A DNA stretch of 64,000 nt from assembly GCA_035651755.1 (NCBI GenBank), contig DASRFA010000027.1, positions 1 through 64,000 on the forward strand. Reading direction: 5' to 3'. This document shows, one piece after another, positions 19,201-27,559 of this stretch. Source of the stretch: DASRFA01 sp035651755 (GTDB lineage: Bacteria; Desulfobacterota; Binatia; UBA12015). Numbering within the stretch: the first letter of the stretch is position 1; the number at the start of each line of letters is the position of its first letter. A program made the translations under genes and the position numbers. The notes beneath the pieces were generated by a model that saw nothing but the letters and a program-made list of their open reading frames with translations, did not search any database and was not told the origin of the DNA.

Positions 19201-19548
19201 GACGCCGAGGCGCGCCGCGCCTTCCGCGATCGCCTCGCCGAGCTGCGCGAGGAACTCCAGGAGGCGGAGTCGTTCAACGACATCGGGCGCGCGGACCGCC
19301 TGCGGGACGAGATGGAAGCGCTCGCGGGCGAGCTGACGCGCGCGACCGGCCTCCGCGGCCGCGACCGCCGCGCCGGCACGCTGGCGGAGCGCGCCCGCCT
19401 GAACGTGACGCGCGCCGTCCGGAAGGCGATCGCGCACGTCGCCGAGGGGTGCCCGCGGCTCGGACACCACCTGTCGAAGAGCGTCGAGACGGGGCGGCTC
19501 TGCTGCTACCGCGAGGACCCGACGTTTCCGCTGGTGTGGGAGCTCTGA
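16252..19548 (+). CDS. AAA_16 ATPase / TPR signalling protein with conserved C-terminal domain
   Basis: A 1098-residue STAND-like protein without a DNA-binding or cyclase domain at its N-terminus. Walker A is GEAGVGKTR (38-46) and Walker B LAIVLDDLHWAD (151-162). A winged-helix-like region follows near 250-330, then a long helical TPR array to about residue 900. The last 170 residues form a domain I have seen at the end of many large bacterial ATPase regulators: a strand-rich part (DGDVWHVAHGDES, VRDMKGMAYLAFLV), a helix with ELREELQEAESFNDIGRADR, and the closing GHHLSKSVETGRLCCY. ATP-dependent assembly on ligand sensing is the family expectation. The start is the ATG at 16252 just before the first conserved helix; the ribosome-binding site is weak. 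Confidence 0.83.
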   Translation: MASGGERPFVGRDEALREIARHLAAAEDGSGRVVLVLGEAGVGKTRLVERAIAELPAESVAWGRCHEGGAPAFWPWREALARLAGTLPAEALERARGAGAGEIARIVPAIAADGAPGTAGAPVVPDTVEARFRLFDAVASFLRAAAGSVPLAIVLDDLHWADRESFLLLRFLAPEIRRARVIVLATAREEEMREAAGVPHLLGDLVRIAERVPLAGLTPGDVRDYARAAAGRGVADAVVDAIHRATSGNAFFVTELVDLLDRSGLLDASRIDVERLALPVGVRDAVLRRLENLPPDARRALDVAAVAGREIDVAVLAHVLGVGPEAALACATPAFERRVLTDDGLAPGRVRFVHELVADALRAQLSPDALRATHLALADAFEARAVGAREEIEGEIARHLLAAAPLAALERAVAHAARAGDLALRRLGYEEAAEHYGRAVEAAEGAAIDARARLDLLLRLATARLAASDDDGARGAAVDAAELARELGDVRAMARAAGIASGARSETGQPDHAVIGLLEQAARAVRADDPTALPLVLPPLARELYFVDRDRRLAISDEALRLARAAGDPTALASALGARHLALWEPGTAGERLALATEQIALAEAHDEFQIAMHGHAWRIADLLELGDVDAADDGLVRYEALAERRRLPRLLWHVAIARTSRALRLGRLDEAERSASRALGLWTPGPQNNVLQFYAIHFFLIREEQARLGELDAQLRAFAESSTVPAWQAALASLHATLGRRDDARRVMRDMAARGFDALPFDGTWLATMARLALACAAIGEREIAAELLPRLAPYARYDVVIGAGVACLGSAERFVGLLALAAGRADEAVAHLTAAVDANGRQRAHAQTAHARAELARALREAGDAAAAAELEAQALDDARRLRMVALERAIESEARARPARAAGRSGDAAGRDRSDAPVRAVLRRDGDVWHVAHGDESTCVRDMKGMAYLAFLVGNAGREFHALDVGGHDAGTPQHADEVLDAEARRAFRDRLAELREELQEAESFNDIGRADRLRDEMEALAGELTRATGLRGRDRRAGTLAERARLNVTRAVRKAIAHVAEGCPRLGHHLSKSVETGRLCCYREDPTFPLVWEL

Positions 19549-19567
19549 GGCCGCGGGCGGAGCCGCA

Positions 19568-19934
19568 TCAACGCCCGAGCGCGGAGCCGATCGGCTTCCG
19601 GATGCCGGGCACGGACGCGTGCCGCGGCGTGCACCGCACAGGCGCGCCGTCCGGGTTTCCGGGTCCAAGACCGCGGCCGCCGAGACCACCTCCGGCCACA
19701 CCGCCGCGACCGAGGCCCCGCGTCGCCAGCCCCGGGAGGCCCCTCCGGCACACCGCGCGGTCGTCCGTCAAGTATCGGACGGCGACGAGCCCGAAGTCCG
19801 CACCGCCGACCGACCCCGCTCGATCCGAACGTCGGATCGAGCGCTCCCGGCTGCGCGCGCGCGAGCGAAGCCGCCAGCACGGCCGCCGCGATCGCGAGCA
19901 GCGGCGCCACCATTCGCGGAACGCCCCGAGCCAT
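19568..19934 (-). pseudogene. Remnant of an exported delta-60 repeat gene
   Basis: The open frame starts MARGVPRMVAPLLAIAAAVL, a good signal peptide, then QPGALDPTFGSSGVG, an exact delta-60 core. Right after it the frame breaks. One base forward, the text continues as ADFGLVAVRYLTDDRAV, which fits the rest of a delta-60 repeat, then degenerates into Gly/Arg-rich low complexity ending at 19568. Normal members have seven or more repeats, so this is a decayed or truncated gene rather than a short functional one. It sits between the large ATPase gene, tail to tail, and the broken caspase gene. The intact relative is at 11351-12634. Confidence 0.65.
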
Positions 19935-19943
19935 GAGCGCCTC

Positions 19944-21855
19944 CTAGCTCGACCGCCCGCCGTCAGGAAACGAAATCGCGGCCGCGATCTTCGCGCGCGG
20001 GCCGGTGACGGCGGGCTTCTGGTCGTAGCCGAGGTCGCGCATGTCGTCGCGGACGAGGTCGACGAGCTCGCGGAACGTGGGCGCTGCGCGCTTCCGCCTG
20101 CGCGTCTCGCGCCGGAGCGTCTTCGCGAGCGAGTACGTGAACGCGCCGTACGGGACGCTGCCGTGCACGTACTCGTACGACAGCTCGTTCTCGCGGCACG
20201 CGTACAGGAGCATCGGCATGTACGGTCCCTTGTGTCCCAGCCGCCGGCGCACGGAGCGGCACGCGTCGTCTGGGAGCGTGCGGAGGCGCATCGCGTATCC
20301 GAGCCGATCGGTCATGCGGCGCGTCTCGTCCGGCGCTTGCAGCGGCGACTTCTTCTGGAACTCGCGATTTGGCGGCGCGAGCTCGCGATCGATCACATCT
20401 CGTGCTCGACGCTCCAGCGCAGGGCGCGGTGGCGGATGTCGTCGGGCGGATCGAGGCCGCGCACGCGCCGCGCGCCGGCGCGCGTCATCCCGCCCGAGTG
20501 GCAGCAGTCGAACACGGCGAGGAAGTCGCACCCGTAGGGCAGGTGGGCGTAGAGCGCGTGGAACCAGTCGTCGGTGAGAGCCGTCTTCTCCGACCAGTCG
20601 AAGTCCCACGGGACGAGGCATTCCTTGACGGCGTCGGTCCTGCCGCCGAAGCCGTACGTCGGGAGCTGGGCGCCGTGGCCGGAATAGAAGAGGACGCGCC
20701 GGTCGCCGTCGCGGACGCCGTCGAGCAGCCAGTCGACGCGCTCCTTGATGCCGGCCGCGGTCGCGCGGTCGTCCAGCACGAGGCGGATGTTCTCCGCCTC
20801 GATGCCGGCCTCCTGCAGCACCGAGCTCATGAGAAACGTATCATTGACGCAGCCGGCGAGACGGTTCTTCGCGTCGGGGGACTCGTTGATGCCGACGAGG
20901 AGCGCGCGCCGCGTGGGCGGCACGAGGGCACGCGCCGGCGCGGGCGGCCGCTCCGCGAAGCCGCGCTCGAGGCGCTCTGCGCCCTCGCGGTGGACGAGCG
21001 CCCACCAGAGGCTCCGCGCGGTCGTGGGGTGCGCGAGGTAGCCGGACTCCGCGTGCGGCCAGCCGCCGAACGGCGTGTCGACCTGCGTGAAGCGCGCGTC
21101 GACGAGATCGATGGGCGCGGTGAAGACGACGTCGTTCGGGTTGAAGAGGTGGTACCAGTGCCGCACCGCCTGCGGCACGACGAGCCGCCCGGCGGCGAAC
21201 TGGCCGAGCACGAACGGGTTCGCGATCTGCGAGCCGAGCGACGCGAAGACGACGTCGCGCGCGAGGCCGCGCGTTCCGGGATCGGTGAACGCGTCGTAGC
21301 AGACGAGCGATCCCAGGCTGTGGCCGAGCACGGCGTCCGGCGCCGCACCTCGCGCATGCGCTGGGCGAGGAGGTCCCGCGTCTCGCGGCGGAAGTCCTCG
21401 TTCGCGACCCACTCGACGATCATTCCCGCCGTCAAGCGCACGACGTCCGTCACGCCGCGCGCCTCGCGGAACGGCGCGGCGACCGCGCTGCCGGCGAGCT
21501 TCGCGAGCGCCTCGAGCGTGTCCCAGAAGTCCACGGGGTACCGGTCGAAGATCGGATCGAGGTAGACGAACTCGACGACCGGCTCGACCGTCGAGCCCGC
21601 CTGCGCGAGGCCCGTCCGGATCGAGACGCGCCAGTCCTCTTCCCACGGACCGCCCTGCGGGTGTCCCGCGATGCCGTGGACGCAGAGAAGGCGGAGCGGC
21701 TCCTGCGCGCGCGCTCGCGCGCCGGTCGTGCGGGCGCCGCGCGTCGCGGCTCGCGTCGCGGGCGCGCGTCGCGCACCGGTGGCGGCCGCGGCGTCGCTCG
21801 CGCGCGAGCGCGAACGCGGTCGCCGGCGCTGCCTCGCTCGACGTGGCTCCGGCAC
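19944..21855 (-). pseudogene. Alpha/beta-hydrolase-caspase (C14) fusion gene with two single-base frameshifts
   Basis: Read across three frames, this gene gives one coherent protein of about 637 residues. Frame 1 starts at the GTG at 21855 (behind GAGGAGAGCGA) and has a basic Ala/Arg region, then LLCVHGIAGHPQGGPWEEDW. Near 21345 the frame changes to APDAVLGHSLGSLVCYDAF, a serine-hydrolase nucleophile elbow. Then comes a caspase-like domain beginning RRALLVGINESPDAKNRLAGC, with catalytic His in YSGHGAQLP and Cys in VFDCCHSGG. At 20393 a stop interrupts it; the next frame continues to HGSVPYGAFTYSLAKTL and KIAAAISF, ending at 19944. The span is 1912 bases, two short of a multiple of three, as two one-base losses would give. 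It may be a true pseudogene or an assembly artefact. Confidence 0.7.
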
Positions 21856-21869
21856 TCGCTCTCCTCGGC

Positions 21870-22682
21870 TCAGGCGGACGTCAGCCGCTGAACGATCTCG
21901 AGGAACTCCTGCGGCCCGCCCGAGCGCTCGCGGAGTCGGCGGAGGCCGGCTTCGAGGAGCGGTCCCGCGTTCGGACGCGTGGGATCGAGCGCGGTGTGGA
22001 GCGCGTCGAGCTCGGATTCGGTGAGGTCGATTCCCTGCGAGCGCGCGTACACGAGGATCGCGAGGCGCGCGGTCGGGTTGTCGGGCGCGATCAGCGTTCG
22101 GAGCGCGTCGACCGCGGAGCCGGTCGTCGCCCGGCCGAGGAGCACGCCGAGCGTGTTCCGGAGCACGTCGGGCCGCTCGTCGATCGTTCCGTCGGAGATT
22201 CCGTGCAGGATGTCGGCGACCGGGACGCCCGCGAGGCCGGCGAGGTCGCTCCGAACGGCGTCGATCACGTCCTGCGGGAGCGCGGGCAGCGCGAGCACGT
22301 CGCGTGCGAGGCTCTCGGGAAGTCGCGCGACCGTCCGCAGCAGAACGGCGAGAGAGGCGTGGAGGTCGCGCTCGGCGCGGCCGCTCCGGACGAGCTCGAG
22401 CCCGCGCTCGAGCTCGGCGCGCGAGAGCGGGCCGGCGGCTCCGCCGCCGAGACGCTGCGACACCTGCTCCGCGAGGTCGGGCGTGACCGCCACCGGCGGG
22501 GCATTGCGGCCCGCGGCCGCGCGGTGGCGCTGGCCGAGCGCCATCAGGGTGAGCAGCGACAGCCCGTTCAGCCGCCGGCCCGCCGCGCTCGGCGCTCCGG
22601 GCGGCGCGTCGCGCGAGAGCTCTTCCACCGTCGAGCGCAGCACGTCGCTCGTCGTCGTCGCGAGATCGCGTCCGTCGGGCAT
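21870..22682 (-). CDS. Helical protein of unknown function, partner of the caspase gene
   Basis: A 270-residue cytoplasmic protein that I do not recognise. The start is the ATG at 22682, chosen over an in-frame ATG 63 bases upstream because a very strong CAGGAGGAATTTGCC precedes it. The sequence is Ala/Leu/Arg-rich and predicted helical, without signal peptide, membrane span or clear catalytic motif. Repeated helix pairs such as LERGLELVRSGRAERDLHAS and AVDALRTLIAPDNPTARLAI suggest a HEAT- or death-fold-like helical bundle. It ends 14 bases before the caspase-fusion gene, so the two form an operon. Caspase-like proteases often sit beside adaptors or substrates; either role would fit here, but this is inference. 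Confidence 0.68.
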   Translation of the reverse strand: MPDGRDLATTTSDVLRSTVEELSRDAPPGAPSAAGRRLNGLSLLTLMALGQRHRAAAGRNAPPVAVTPDLAEQVSQRLGGGAAGPLSRAELERGLELVRSGRAERDLHASLAVLLRTVARLPESLARDVLALPALPQDVIDAVRSDLAGLAGVPVADILHGISDGTIDERPDVLRNTLGVLLGRATTGSAVDALRTLIAPDNPTARLAILVYARSQGIDLTESELDALHTALDPTRPNAGPLLEAGLRRLRERSGGPQEFLEIVQRLTSA

Positions 22683-22869
22683 GGCAAATTCCTCCTGCGC
22701 CGCACCGGGTACGCGTCTAGATGAATTCTGTAGCGGCATCGCCACACGTATCTCTGCGAGCCACGAGCGTCAACCGTGCGCGACGTCGTGCGCCCGTCCA
22801 GAATGCTTGCGCGACCGCCTTGCGCTCGGATCTTGAATCTCGACCTGCGCCTCGCATAGGGTCGCGGCG

Positions 22870-23592
22870 ATGGATCGGTGGAGATTTCGGATCGCCGTCG
22901 GCGTGACGGCGCTCTGCGTCGCAACCGTGCTCGCCGCGGTCGTGCTCCGCCGACAGGCCCGCGAGGCGCCGCCGTCGCAAACGTCGTCGACGGAGCGCGG
23001 TCGTGACGCCGGCGCGGCCGCTGACGCGCGGACGGCGGGATCGGCATCGGATGATCGTCGGCCCGGCTTGCCGCCCGACGTGGCCGGCGGTCACGCGACC
23101 GGCGACGACGATCCCGCGACCGGCGATCCCTTCGCCGCGCGCGCCAAGGACGAGCCGAACCCGTGGGCGTCGGTCGACCTCGAGGAGGTGCGCGCGGCGC
23201 TGCCCGACAACGTCTACTGGAAGATGTCCGCGCCGACGAAGGACCCGAACGTCATCCGCGAGCGCGAGGAGGAGCGCGAGCGCTGGAACGTCGAGTGGGG
23301 GAAGGTGCTCTCGAACACGGCGACCGAGGACGAGATCGCCGCCTACTACGCGCAGCGCGAGCGCGTCTCGTCGGACTACGTCCAGTTCGCGACGTACCTC
23401 TTGAAGAACTACGGGAAGAACCTCTCGCAGCGCGACATCGGGCTCCTGAAGGTCGCCGTCGAGCTGCACCTCGCGCGACTCGAGGAGATCCCGCGCCGGA
23501 TGGCCGAGGCGACCGAGCGCGCGAAGGCGCACGAGGCGGCGCGTCAGGCGTGGCTCGCCGATCAGGCAAAGTTCGAAGGGCGCCGTCCTTGA
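22870..23592 (+). CDS. Membrane-anchored protein of unknown function, 240 residues
   Basis: The protein begins MDRWRFRIAVGVTALCVATVLAA, a single N-terminal membrane anchor or uncleaved signal, followed by a low-complexity Ala/Asp/Gly/Ser linker (about residues 35-95). A conserved-looking helical domain follows (about 100-235) with LPDNVYWKMSAPTKDP, EIAAYYAQRERVSSDYVQF and LLKVAVELHLARLEEIPRR. I believe similar proteins occur in other delta-type genomes as hypotheticals, but I cannot name a family. The helical part is probably periplasmic. It is transcribed away from the caspase operon across a 187-base divergent gap. An 18-base palindrome spans its stop codon. Confidence 0.72.
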   Translation: MDRWRFRIAVGVTALCVATVLAAVVLRRQAREAPPSQTSSTERGRDAGAAADARTAGSASDDRRPGLPPDVAGGHATGDDDPATGDPFAARAKDEPNPWASVDLEEVRAALPDNVYWKMSAPTKDPNVIREREEERERWNVEWGKVLSNTATEDEIAAYYAQRERVSSDYVQFATYLLKNYGKNLSQRDIGLLKVAVELHLARLEEIPRRMAEATERAKAHEAARQAWLADQAKFEGRRP

Positions 23593-23608
23593 GTCGCGCG
23601 CGCGACTC
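23591..23608. terminator. Perfect 18-base palindrome at a gene end
   Basis: GAGTCGCGCGCGCGACTC equals its own reverse complement. As RNA it folds into a seven-base-pair stem with a four-base loop, and its first bases overlap the stop codon of the preceding gene. No U-run follows, so it would be a weak intrinsic terminator or a 3'-end stabiliser. A protein-binding site is the alternative. Confidence 0.4.
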
Positions 23609-23694
23609 GTGATATCGCGCCGCGACCGGGTTCCAGGAGCGCATCAGGAGGCACGTCGCAATCGAGATCCGTTGAACGCCACGGGAGGGAAGCC

Positions 23695-25017
23695 ATGCGT
23701 CGCACCGCAGCACGCCCACTCGCAGTCGCAGCCCTGATCTCCACCCTCGTCGCAGCCGCGCTCGCCGGTCGGGCGCTCGCGATCGGCATCGAGGACGTCG
23801 TCGACGGCGGCAACACCTACGCGTGGCAGCGCGTCGAGCTCCCCGGCACGGTGTGCAGCGACGGGTCGCAGTACCGCTTCTGGTTCTACGATTCCCCGAC
23901 CTCGAACAACCTCCTCATCTCCTTCGAGGGCGGCGGCGCCTGCTGGGACTACCCGACGTGCAGCGGGCAGGCGGGCGTGCTGGGCGCGGCGCATCCGAAC
24001 GGCATCCCGACCGACTACATCACGCAGTTCGAGCCGCAGTACGTGTCGCCGATGGTGAACGGCGCAGACCCCGGGATCCCGGGCCGCCCGAAGAACGACA
24101 TCGCGACCAACGGCTGGGACGTCGTCTACATGCCGTACTGCACGGGCGACACGCACGTCGGGAACCGGGTCGTCACGTACACGGACCCGACCGGCGTGAA
24201 CCCGCCGATCGTCTTCCGGCACGTCGGCTACAACAACACGATCGCGGCGCTGAACTTCCTGCACGGCCGCTTCCCGTCGATCAACAAGCTCTTGATCACG
24301 GGCTTCAGCGCGGGCGGCGTCGCGTCGAGCGCCGTCTACTACCAGGCGCGCCGCACGCTCCGGCCGACGAAGGGCTACCTGCTGAACGACTCGGGCCCGA
24401 TCTTCCCGGCGCCGAGCTCGACCTACAACTCGCGCCCGCTCCACCAGCTCATCACGGCGCAGTGGAATTTGTCGTCGCTCTACAGCCAGCTCCCGGCGCA
24501 GTTCAATCCGAACGACTTCGGCAGCATCAACTCGATGGTCGCGATCCAGTTCCCCACCGACCAGCTCGCGTACACGGGCTTCTCGAGCGACTACAACTTC
24601 TCGCGCTTCTCGTACGAGCGCTTCTACCCGGGGATCACGAAAGACGGCGTGCTCGCCAAGTGGCGTCAAGACCAGACGAACCTCGTGAACCAGATGAAGC
24701 TGTATGCGAACTACAGCTGGCACATCCCCTGGCATCGCCCGATCAACGAGAGCCACTGCAACGCCATCATCACCTTCATCGGGAGCCACGCGTGCCCGAC
24801 CGTGCGGAAGAAGTACTGGTACGAGGCGCTCGAGTGGCCGTGGACGCAGACGTGGAAGTGCCCGAGCGGATTCCTGCCCTTCGAGACGTTCCTCGCGAAC
24901 TGGCTGACGAACAACCAGGTGAGCCGGATCGTCGAGAAGGAGAACTACTACAACAACGAGGACCCCGGGATGCAGATCGTCGCGCCGCTGATCAACGACG
25001 CGATCGCGGGCGGCTGA
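23695..25017 (+). CDS. Pectinacetylesterase/Notum-family exported esterase
   Basis: A 440-residue exported serine esterase. The signal peptide is about residues 1-29 (MRRTAARPLAVAALISTLVA, cleavage near ALA-I). Family marks are FEGGGACW at 77-84 (oxyanion hole), GFSAGG with the nucleophile Ser205, and NESHCN with the likely catalytic His354. The acid is probably Asp289 in PTDQLAYTGF. Many paired cysteines fit a disulfide-bonded periplasmic or secreted enzyme. Plant members deacetylate pectin and animal Notum removes palmitoleate from Wnt; bacterial members act on unknown esters, so the substrate stays open. The ankyrin gene follows with the stop and a candidate CTG start overlapping, so the two are likely cotranscribed. 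Confidence 0.88.
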   Translation: MRRTAARPLAVAALISTLVAAALAGRALAIGIEDVVDGGNTYAWQRVELPGTVCSDGSQYRFWFYDSPTSNNLLISFEGGGACWDYPTCSGQAGVLGAAHPNGIPTDYITQFEPQYVSPMVNGADPGIPGRPKNDIATNGWDVVYMPYCTGDTHVGNRVVTYTDPTGVNPPIVFRHVGYNNTIAALNFLHGRFPSINKLLITGFSAGGVASSAVYYQARRTLRPTKGYLLNDSGPIFPAPSSTYNSRPLHQLITAQWNLSSLYSQLPAQFNPNDFGSINSMVAIQFPTDQLAYTGFSSDYNFSRFSYERFYPGITKDGVLAKWRQDQTNLVNQMKLYANYSWHIPWHRPINESHCNAIITFIGSHACPTVRKKYWYEALEWPWTQTWKCPSGFLPFETFLANWLTNNQVSRIVEKENYYNNEDPGMQIVAPLINDAIAGG

Positions 25018-25811
25018 GCCGCGAGGCGATCCGTCGCGGCGGCGACGGCGCGGCGCGCAAGGGGCTCGGCGCGCTCGCCGTCGCCGTCGCGGCGGTGGGA
25101 TGCGCGGTTCTCGCATCGGGCTGCGCGGGGGGTGGCGGCTCTTCCGAGGCTCCGAGCGCGCAGGCGTCGCCTGGACCTCGTGCCTCGGCGCGCGCCTCCG
25201 CGCCGCGCGGACCGGCGCTCGGGATCGGCGAGGCTCGGAAGCCGGAGCCGTTCACGCTCGAGCAGCGATTGCTCGATGCTGCCAGCCGCGGCGACCGCGC
25301 GACGATCGACCGCGCGCTCGAGCTCGGCGCGCCGATCGGCGCGAAGGACGACCTCGGTCGGTCGCTCGTCGTGCTGGCCGCCACCGACGCCGGCGACCTC
25401 GACCTCGTCCAGTACTTGAGGGCGAAGGGCGCAGCGCTCGACGAGCCCGACGTGCAGGGCCGCGCGGCCCTGAGCTTCGCCGCCGCGAACGGCCGCGTCG
25501 ACATCGTGCGGTACCTCGTCGACGCCGGCGCGTCCGTCGATCGCGCCGACGTGCAGCAGCGGACGCCGCTGTATCACGCGGTGGGGGCCGGGCAGCGCGA
25601 CGTCGTGGCGTTCCTTCTCGATCGCGGCGCCAACCCGAACGTGCAGGACCAGTTCGGCGACACGCCGCTCATGGTCGCGTGCGCGAAGGGCGACGGTGAG
25701 ATCGCGCAGCTTCTCCTCGATCACCGCGCGGACCCGTCGCTGAAGGATCAGGAGGGCCGGACGGCGCGCGAGCGGAGCGCGCCGGGGGTGGAGGCGTGTC
25801 GGCGGAGGTAG
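25014..25811 (+). CDS. Ankyrin-repeat lipoprotein, probable non-ATG start
   Basis: An exported ankyrin protein of up to 265 residues. The hydrophobic stretch ALAVAVAAVGCAVLASGC ends in a lipobox-like ASGC, then Gly/Ser/Ala/Pro linker. Four to five ankyrin repeats fill about residues 85-255 (GRSLVVLAATDAGDLDLVQY, GRAALSFAAANGRVDIVRYL, QRTPLYHAVGAGQRDVVAFL, GDTPLMVACAKGDGEIAQLL). There is no ATG, GTG or TTG ahead of the signal peptide after the preceding stop. The CTG at 25014, overlapping that stop as CTGA, is the best start; a GTG inside the signal sequence would lose its positive charge. It overlaps lnt by 16 bases, which is apt because Lnt finishes lipoprotein acylation. Confidence 0.7.
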   Translation: MSREAIRRGGDGAARKGLGALAVAVAAVGCAVLASGCAGGGGSSEAPSAQASPGPRASARASAPRGPALGIGEARKPEPFTLEQRLLDAASRGDRATIDRALELGAPIGAKDDLGRSLVVLAATDAGDLDLVQYLRAKGAALDEPDVQGRAALSFAAANGRVDIVRYLVDAGASVDRADVQQRTPLYHAVGAGQRDVVAFLLDRGANPNVQDQFGDTPLMVACAKGDGEIAQLLLDHRADPSLKDQEGRTARERSAPGVEACRRR

Positions 25812-27559
25812 CTCGCGGCGCCGGCGCGGTCGTGACCGCCGCTTCCGCCGGTGTGCCGGACGCTGCCGGCGCGAACGCGGGGTGGGACGAGGCGCGCGTT
25901 TCCGCGGAAACGTCTCGCCGTCCCGGTCGCGCGTGGGCGTCGCGGCTCGCGTCGGCCGCGCTCGGGGGCGTGCTGTACTTCCTCGGCTACGTCGGGTTCG
26001 GCGCGTGGCCGCTCATCTTCGTGTTCCTCGTGCCGCTCTGGTGCGCGCTGGAGAGCGTGCCGGTGGGCCGTCCGGGTCGTGGGCGTTCCGCGCGCGCGGT
26101 CGCTGCCCTCGGCTTCGCGTTCGGGCTCGTCGCGTACGCCGGCGGCTTCGCTTGGCTGTGGAAGCTCGTCGAGGTGTTCCTGGCCGGCAACCTCGTGCTC
26201 GGTGGGGCCCTCTGGGCTCTGTACGGCGCGTGGTTCGCGGCCGGGTTCGCGCTGTATGCGATCGCGTTCGCGGCGATCCGTCGCCGCGGGTGGCCGGTCG
26301 CGATCGCCGGCACGGCGCCTCTCGTGGTGCTCGAGTGGCTCCAGCCGATGATCTTCCCGGTAAACGCGGGCAGCGCGCTGATCCATACCCTGCCGCTCGT
26401 GCAGATCGCGGACCTGGGCGGGCCGCTGCTGCTGACGGCGTTCGTCGCGACGGTGAACGTCATCGCGTTCGAGACGTGGTCGTGGTGGCGCGACCGTCGC
26501 GCTCGTCCGGTGCGATGGTGGGTCGGCGGCGCCACGCTCGTCGGTGCTGTGCTCCTGTACGGCTTCGTCCGTACGCGCGAGGTCGAAGCCTGGATGCGCG
26601 ATGCGCGGGAGCTGCGGGTCGGCATCGTGCAGGCGAACCTCGGCCTGATGGAGAAGCGCGAGCAGGGCATCGTGTCGCACGAGCGCCACCTCGAGATGAC
26701 GCGCGAGCTGCTCGCCGGCGGCGAGCTCGATCTCGTCGTGTGGCCCGAGACCGCGTACGTGCGCGGGATTCGCCGGCCGCTGCCGGTCTCGGGTCGTCTC
26801 GTCGTGCGGGACCTCGGCGTGCCGCTCCTCTTTGGCGGCACGTCGGTCGAGGAAGAGGGCGGCAGGCGCGTCGCCTACAACTCGACGTTCCTCGTCGGCT
26901 CGGACGGGATGATCCGCGACGCGTACGACAAGAACCTGCCGATCCCGCTCGCCGAGTACGCGCCTCTGGGGTGGCTGTTCCCGGCCATCGCAGGGTGGCT
27001 CCCGCACGTGCAGGACTTCGCCGCATCGAGCGAGACGCCGCCGCTCCGGCTCGGACCCGCGAGGATCGCGACGCCGATCTGCTACGAGGTCGTGCGCCCC
27101 GACTTCGTCGGCCGCATGGTGCGCGCGAGCCGGCCGCACGTGATCGTCACGATCGCGAACGACGCCTGGTTCGGCGACTCGCAGGAGCCCTGGCTGCATC
27201 TCCATCTGGCGCGGCTGCGGGCGATCGAGCATCGGCGATACCTCGTGCGCGCGACGAACAGCGGCGTGAGCGCGATCGTCGAGCCGACCGGCCGCATCTC
27301 CGCGCGGACCGGCGTCGGAGCGCGCGCGACGCTGCGCGCGAGCGTGCGCTCGCTGGAAGGCGGCACGCTCTACGCCGCCGCCGGCGACTGGCCGGGCTGG
27401 CTCGCGACGTTGCTCGTCGTGGCGACGCTGTGCTTCGACGCTTCAAGCCGGAGGCGGATCGCGTCGAAGCCGACCGCGGACGTTACGCCCGGCGCCGTTC
27501 GCGTGTCGAGCAGAGGCAGGCGCGGTCCTCGATCCACGCGGTGGCTCTATGCGAAGTAG
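25796..27559 (+). CDS. lnt: Apolipoprotein N-acyltransferase
   Basis: Lnt adds the third acyl chain to the N-terminal Cys of lipoproteins at the periplasmic face of the inner membrane, with phospholipid as donor. The 587-residue product has about seven spans in residues 45-265, then a nitrilase-type domain. The catalytic triad is visible: Glu in VVWPETAY, Lys in AYDKNLPIP, and Cys in TPICYEVV. The IANDAWFGDS loop and ATNSGVSAIV strand are family hallmarks. It is longer than the 512-residue E. coli enzyme through an N-terminal Ala/Gly-rich extension and a basic C-tail. The GTG start at 25796 overlaps the ankyrin gene. Confidence 0.93.
   Translation: MSAEVARGAGAVVTAASAGVPDAAGANAGWDEARVSAETSRRPGRAWASRLASAALGGVLYFLGYVGFGAWPLIFVFLVPLWCALESVPVGRPGRGRSARAVAALGFAFGLVAYAGGFAWLWKLVEVFLAGNLVLGGALWALYGAWFAAGFALYAIAFAAIRRRGWPVAIAGTAPLVVLEWLQPMIFPVNAGSALIHTLPLVQIADLGGPLLLTAFVATVNVIAFETWSWWRDRRARPVRWWVGGATLVGAVLLYGFVRTREVEAWMRDARELRVGIVQANLGLMEKREQGIVSHERHLEMTRELLAGGELDLVVWPETAYVRGIRRPLPVSGRLVVRDLGVPLLFGGTSVEEEGGRRVAYNSTFLVGSDGMIRDAYDKNLPIPLAEYAPLGWLFPAIAGWLPHVQDFAASSETPPLRLGPARIATPICYEVVRPDFVGRMVRASRPHVIVTIANDAWFGDSQEPWLHLHLARLRAIEHRRYLVRATNSGVSAIVEPTGRISARTGVGARATLRASVRSLEGGTLYAAAGDWPGWLATLLVVATLCFDASSRRRIASKPTADVTPGAVRVSSRGRRGPRSTRWLYAK

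Noticed and set aside
22745..22773. A TTGACG element as -35 of a promoter for the caspase operon
   Set aside because: The matching -10 at 17 bases (TACGTG) is too poor to list.
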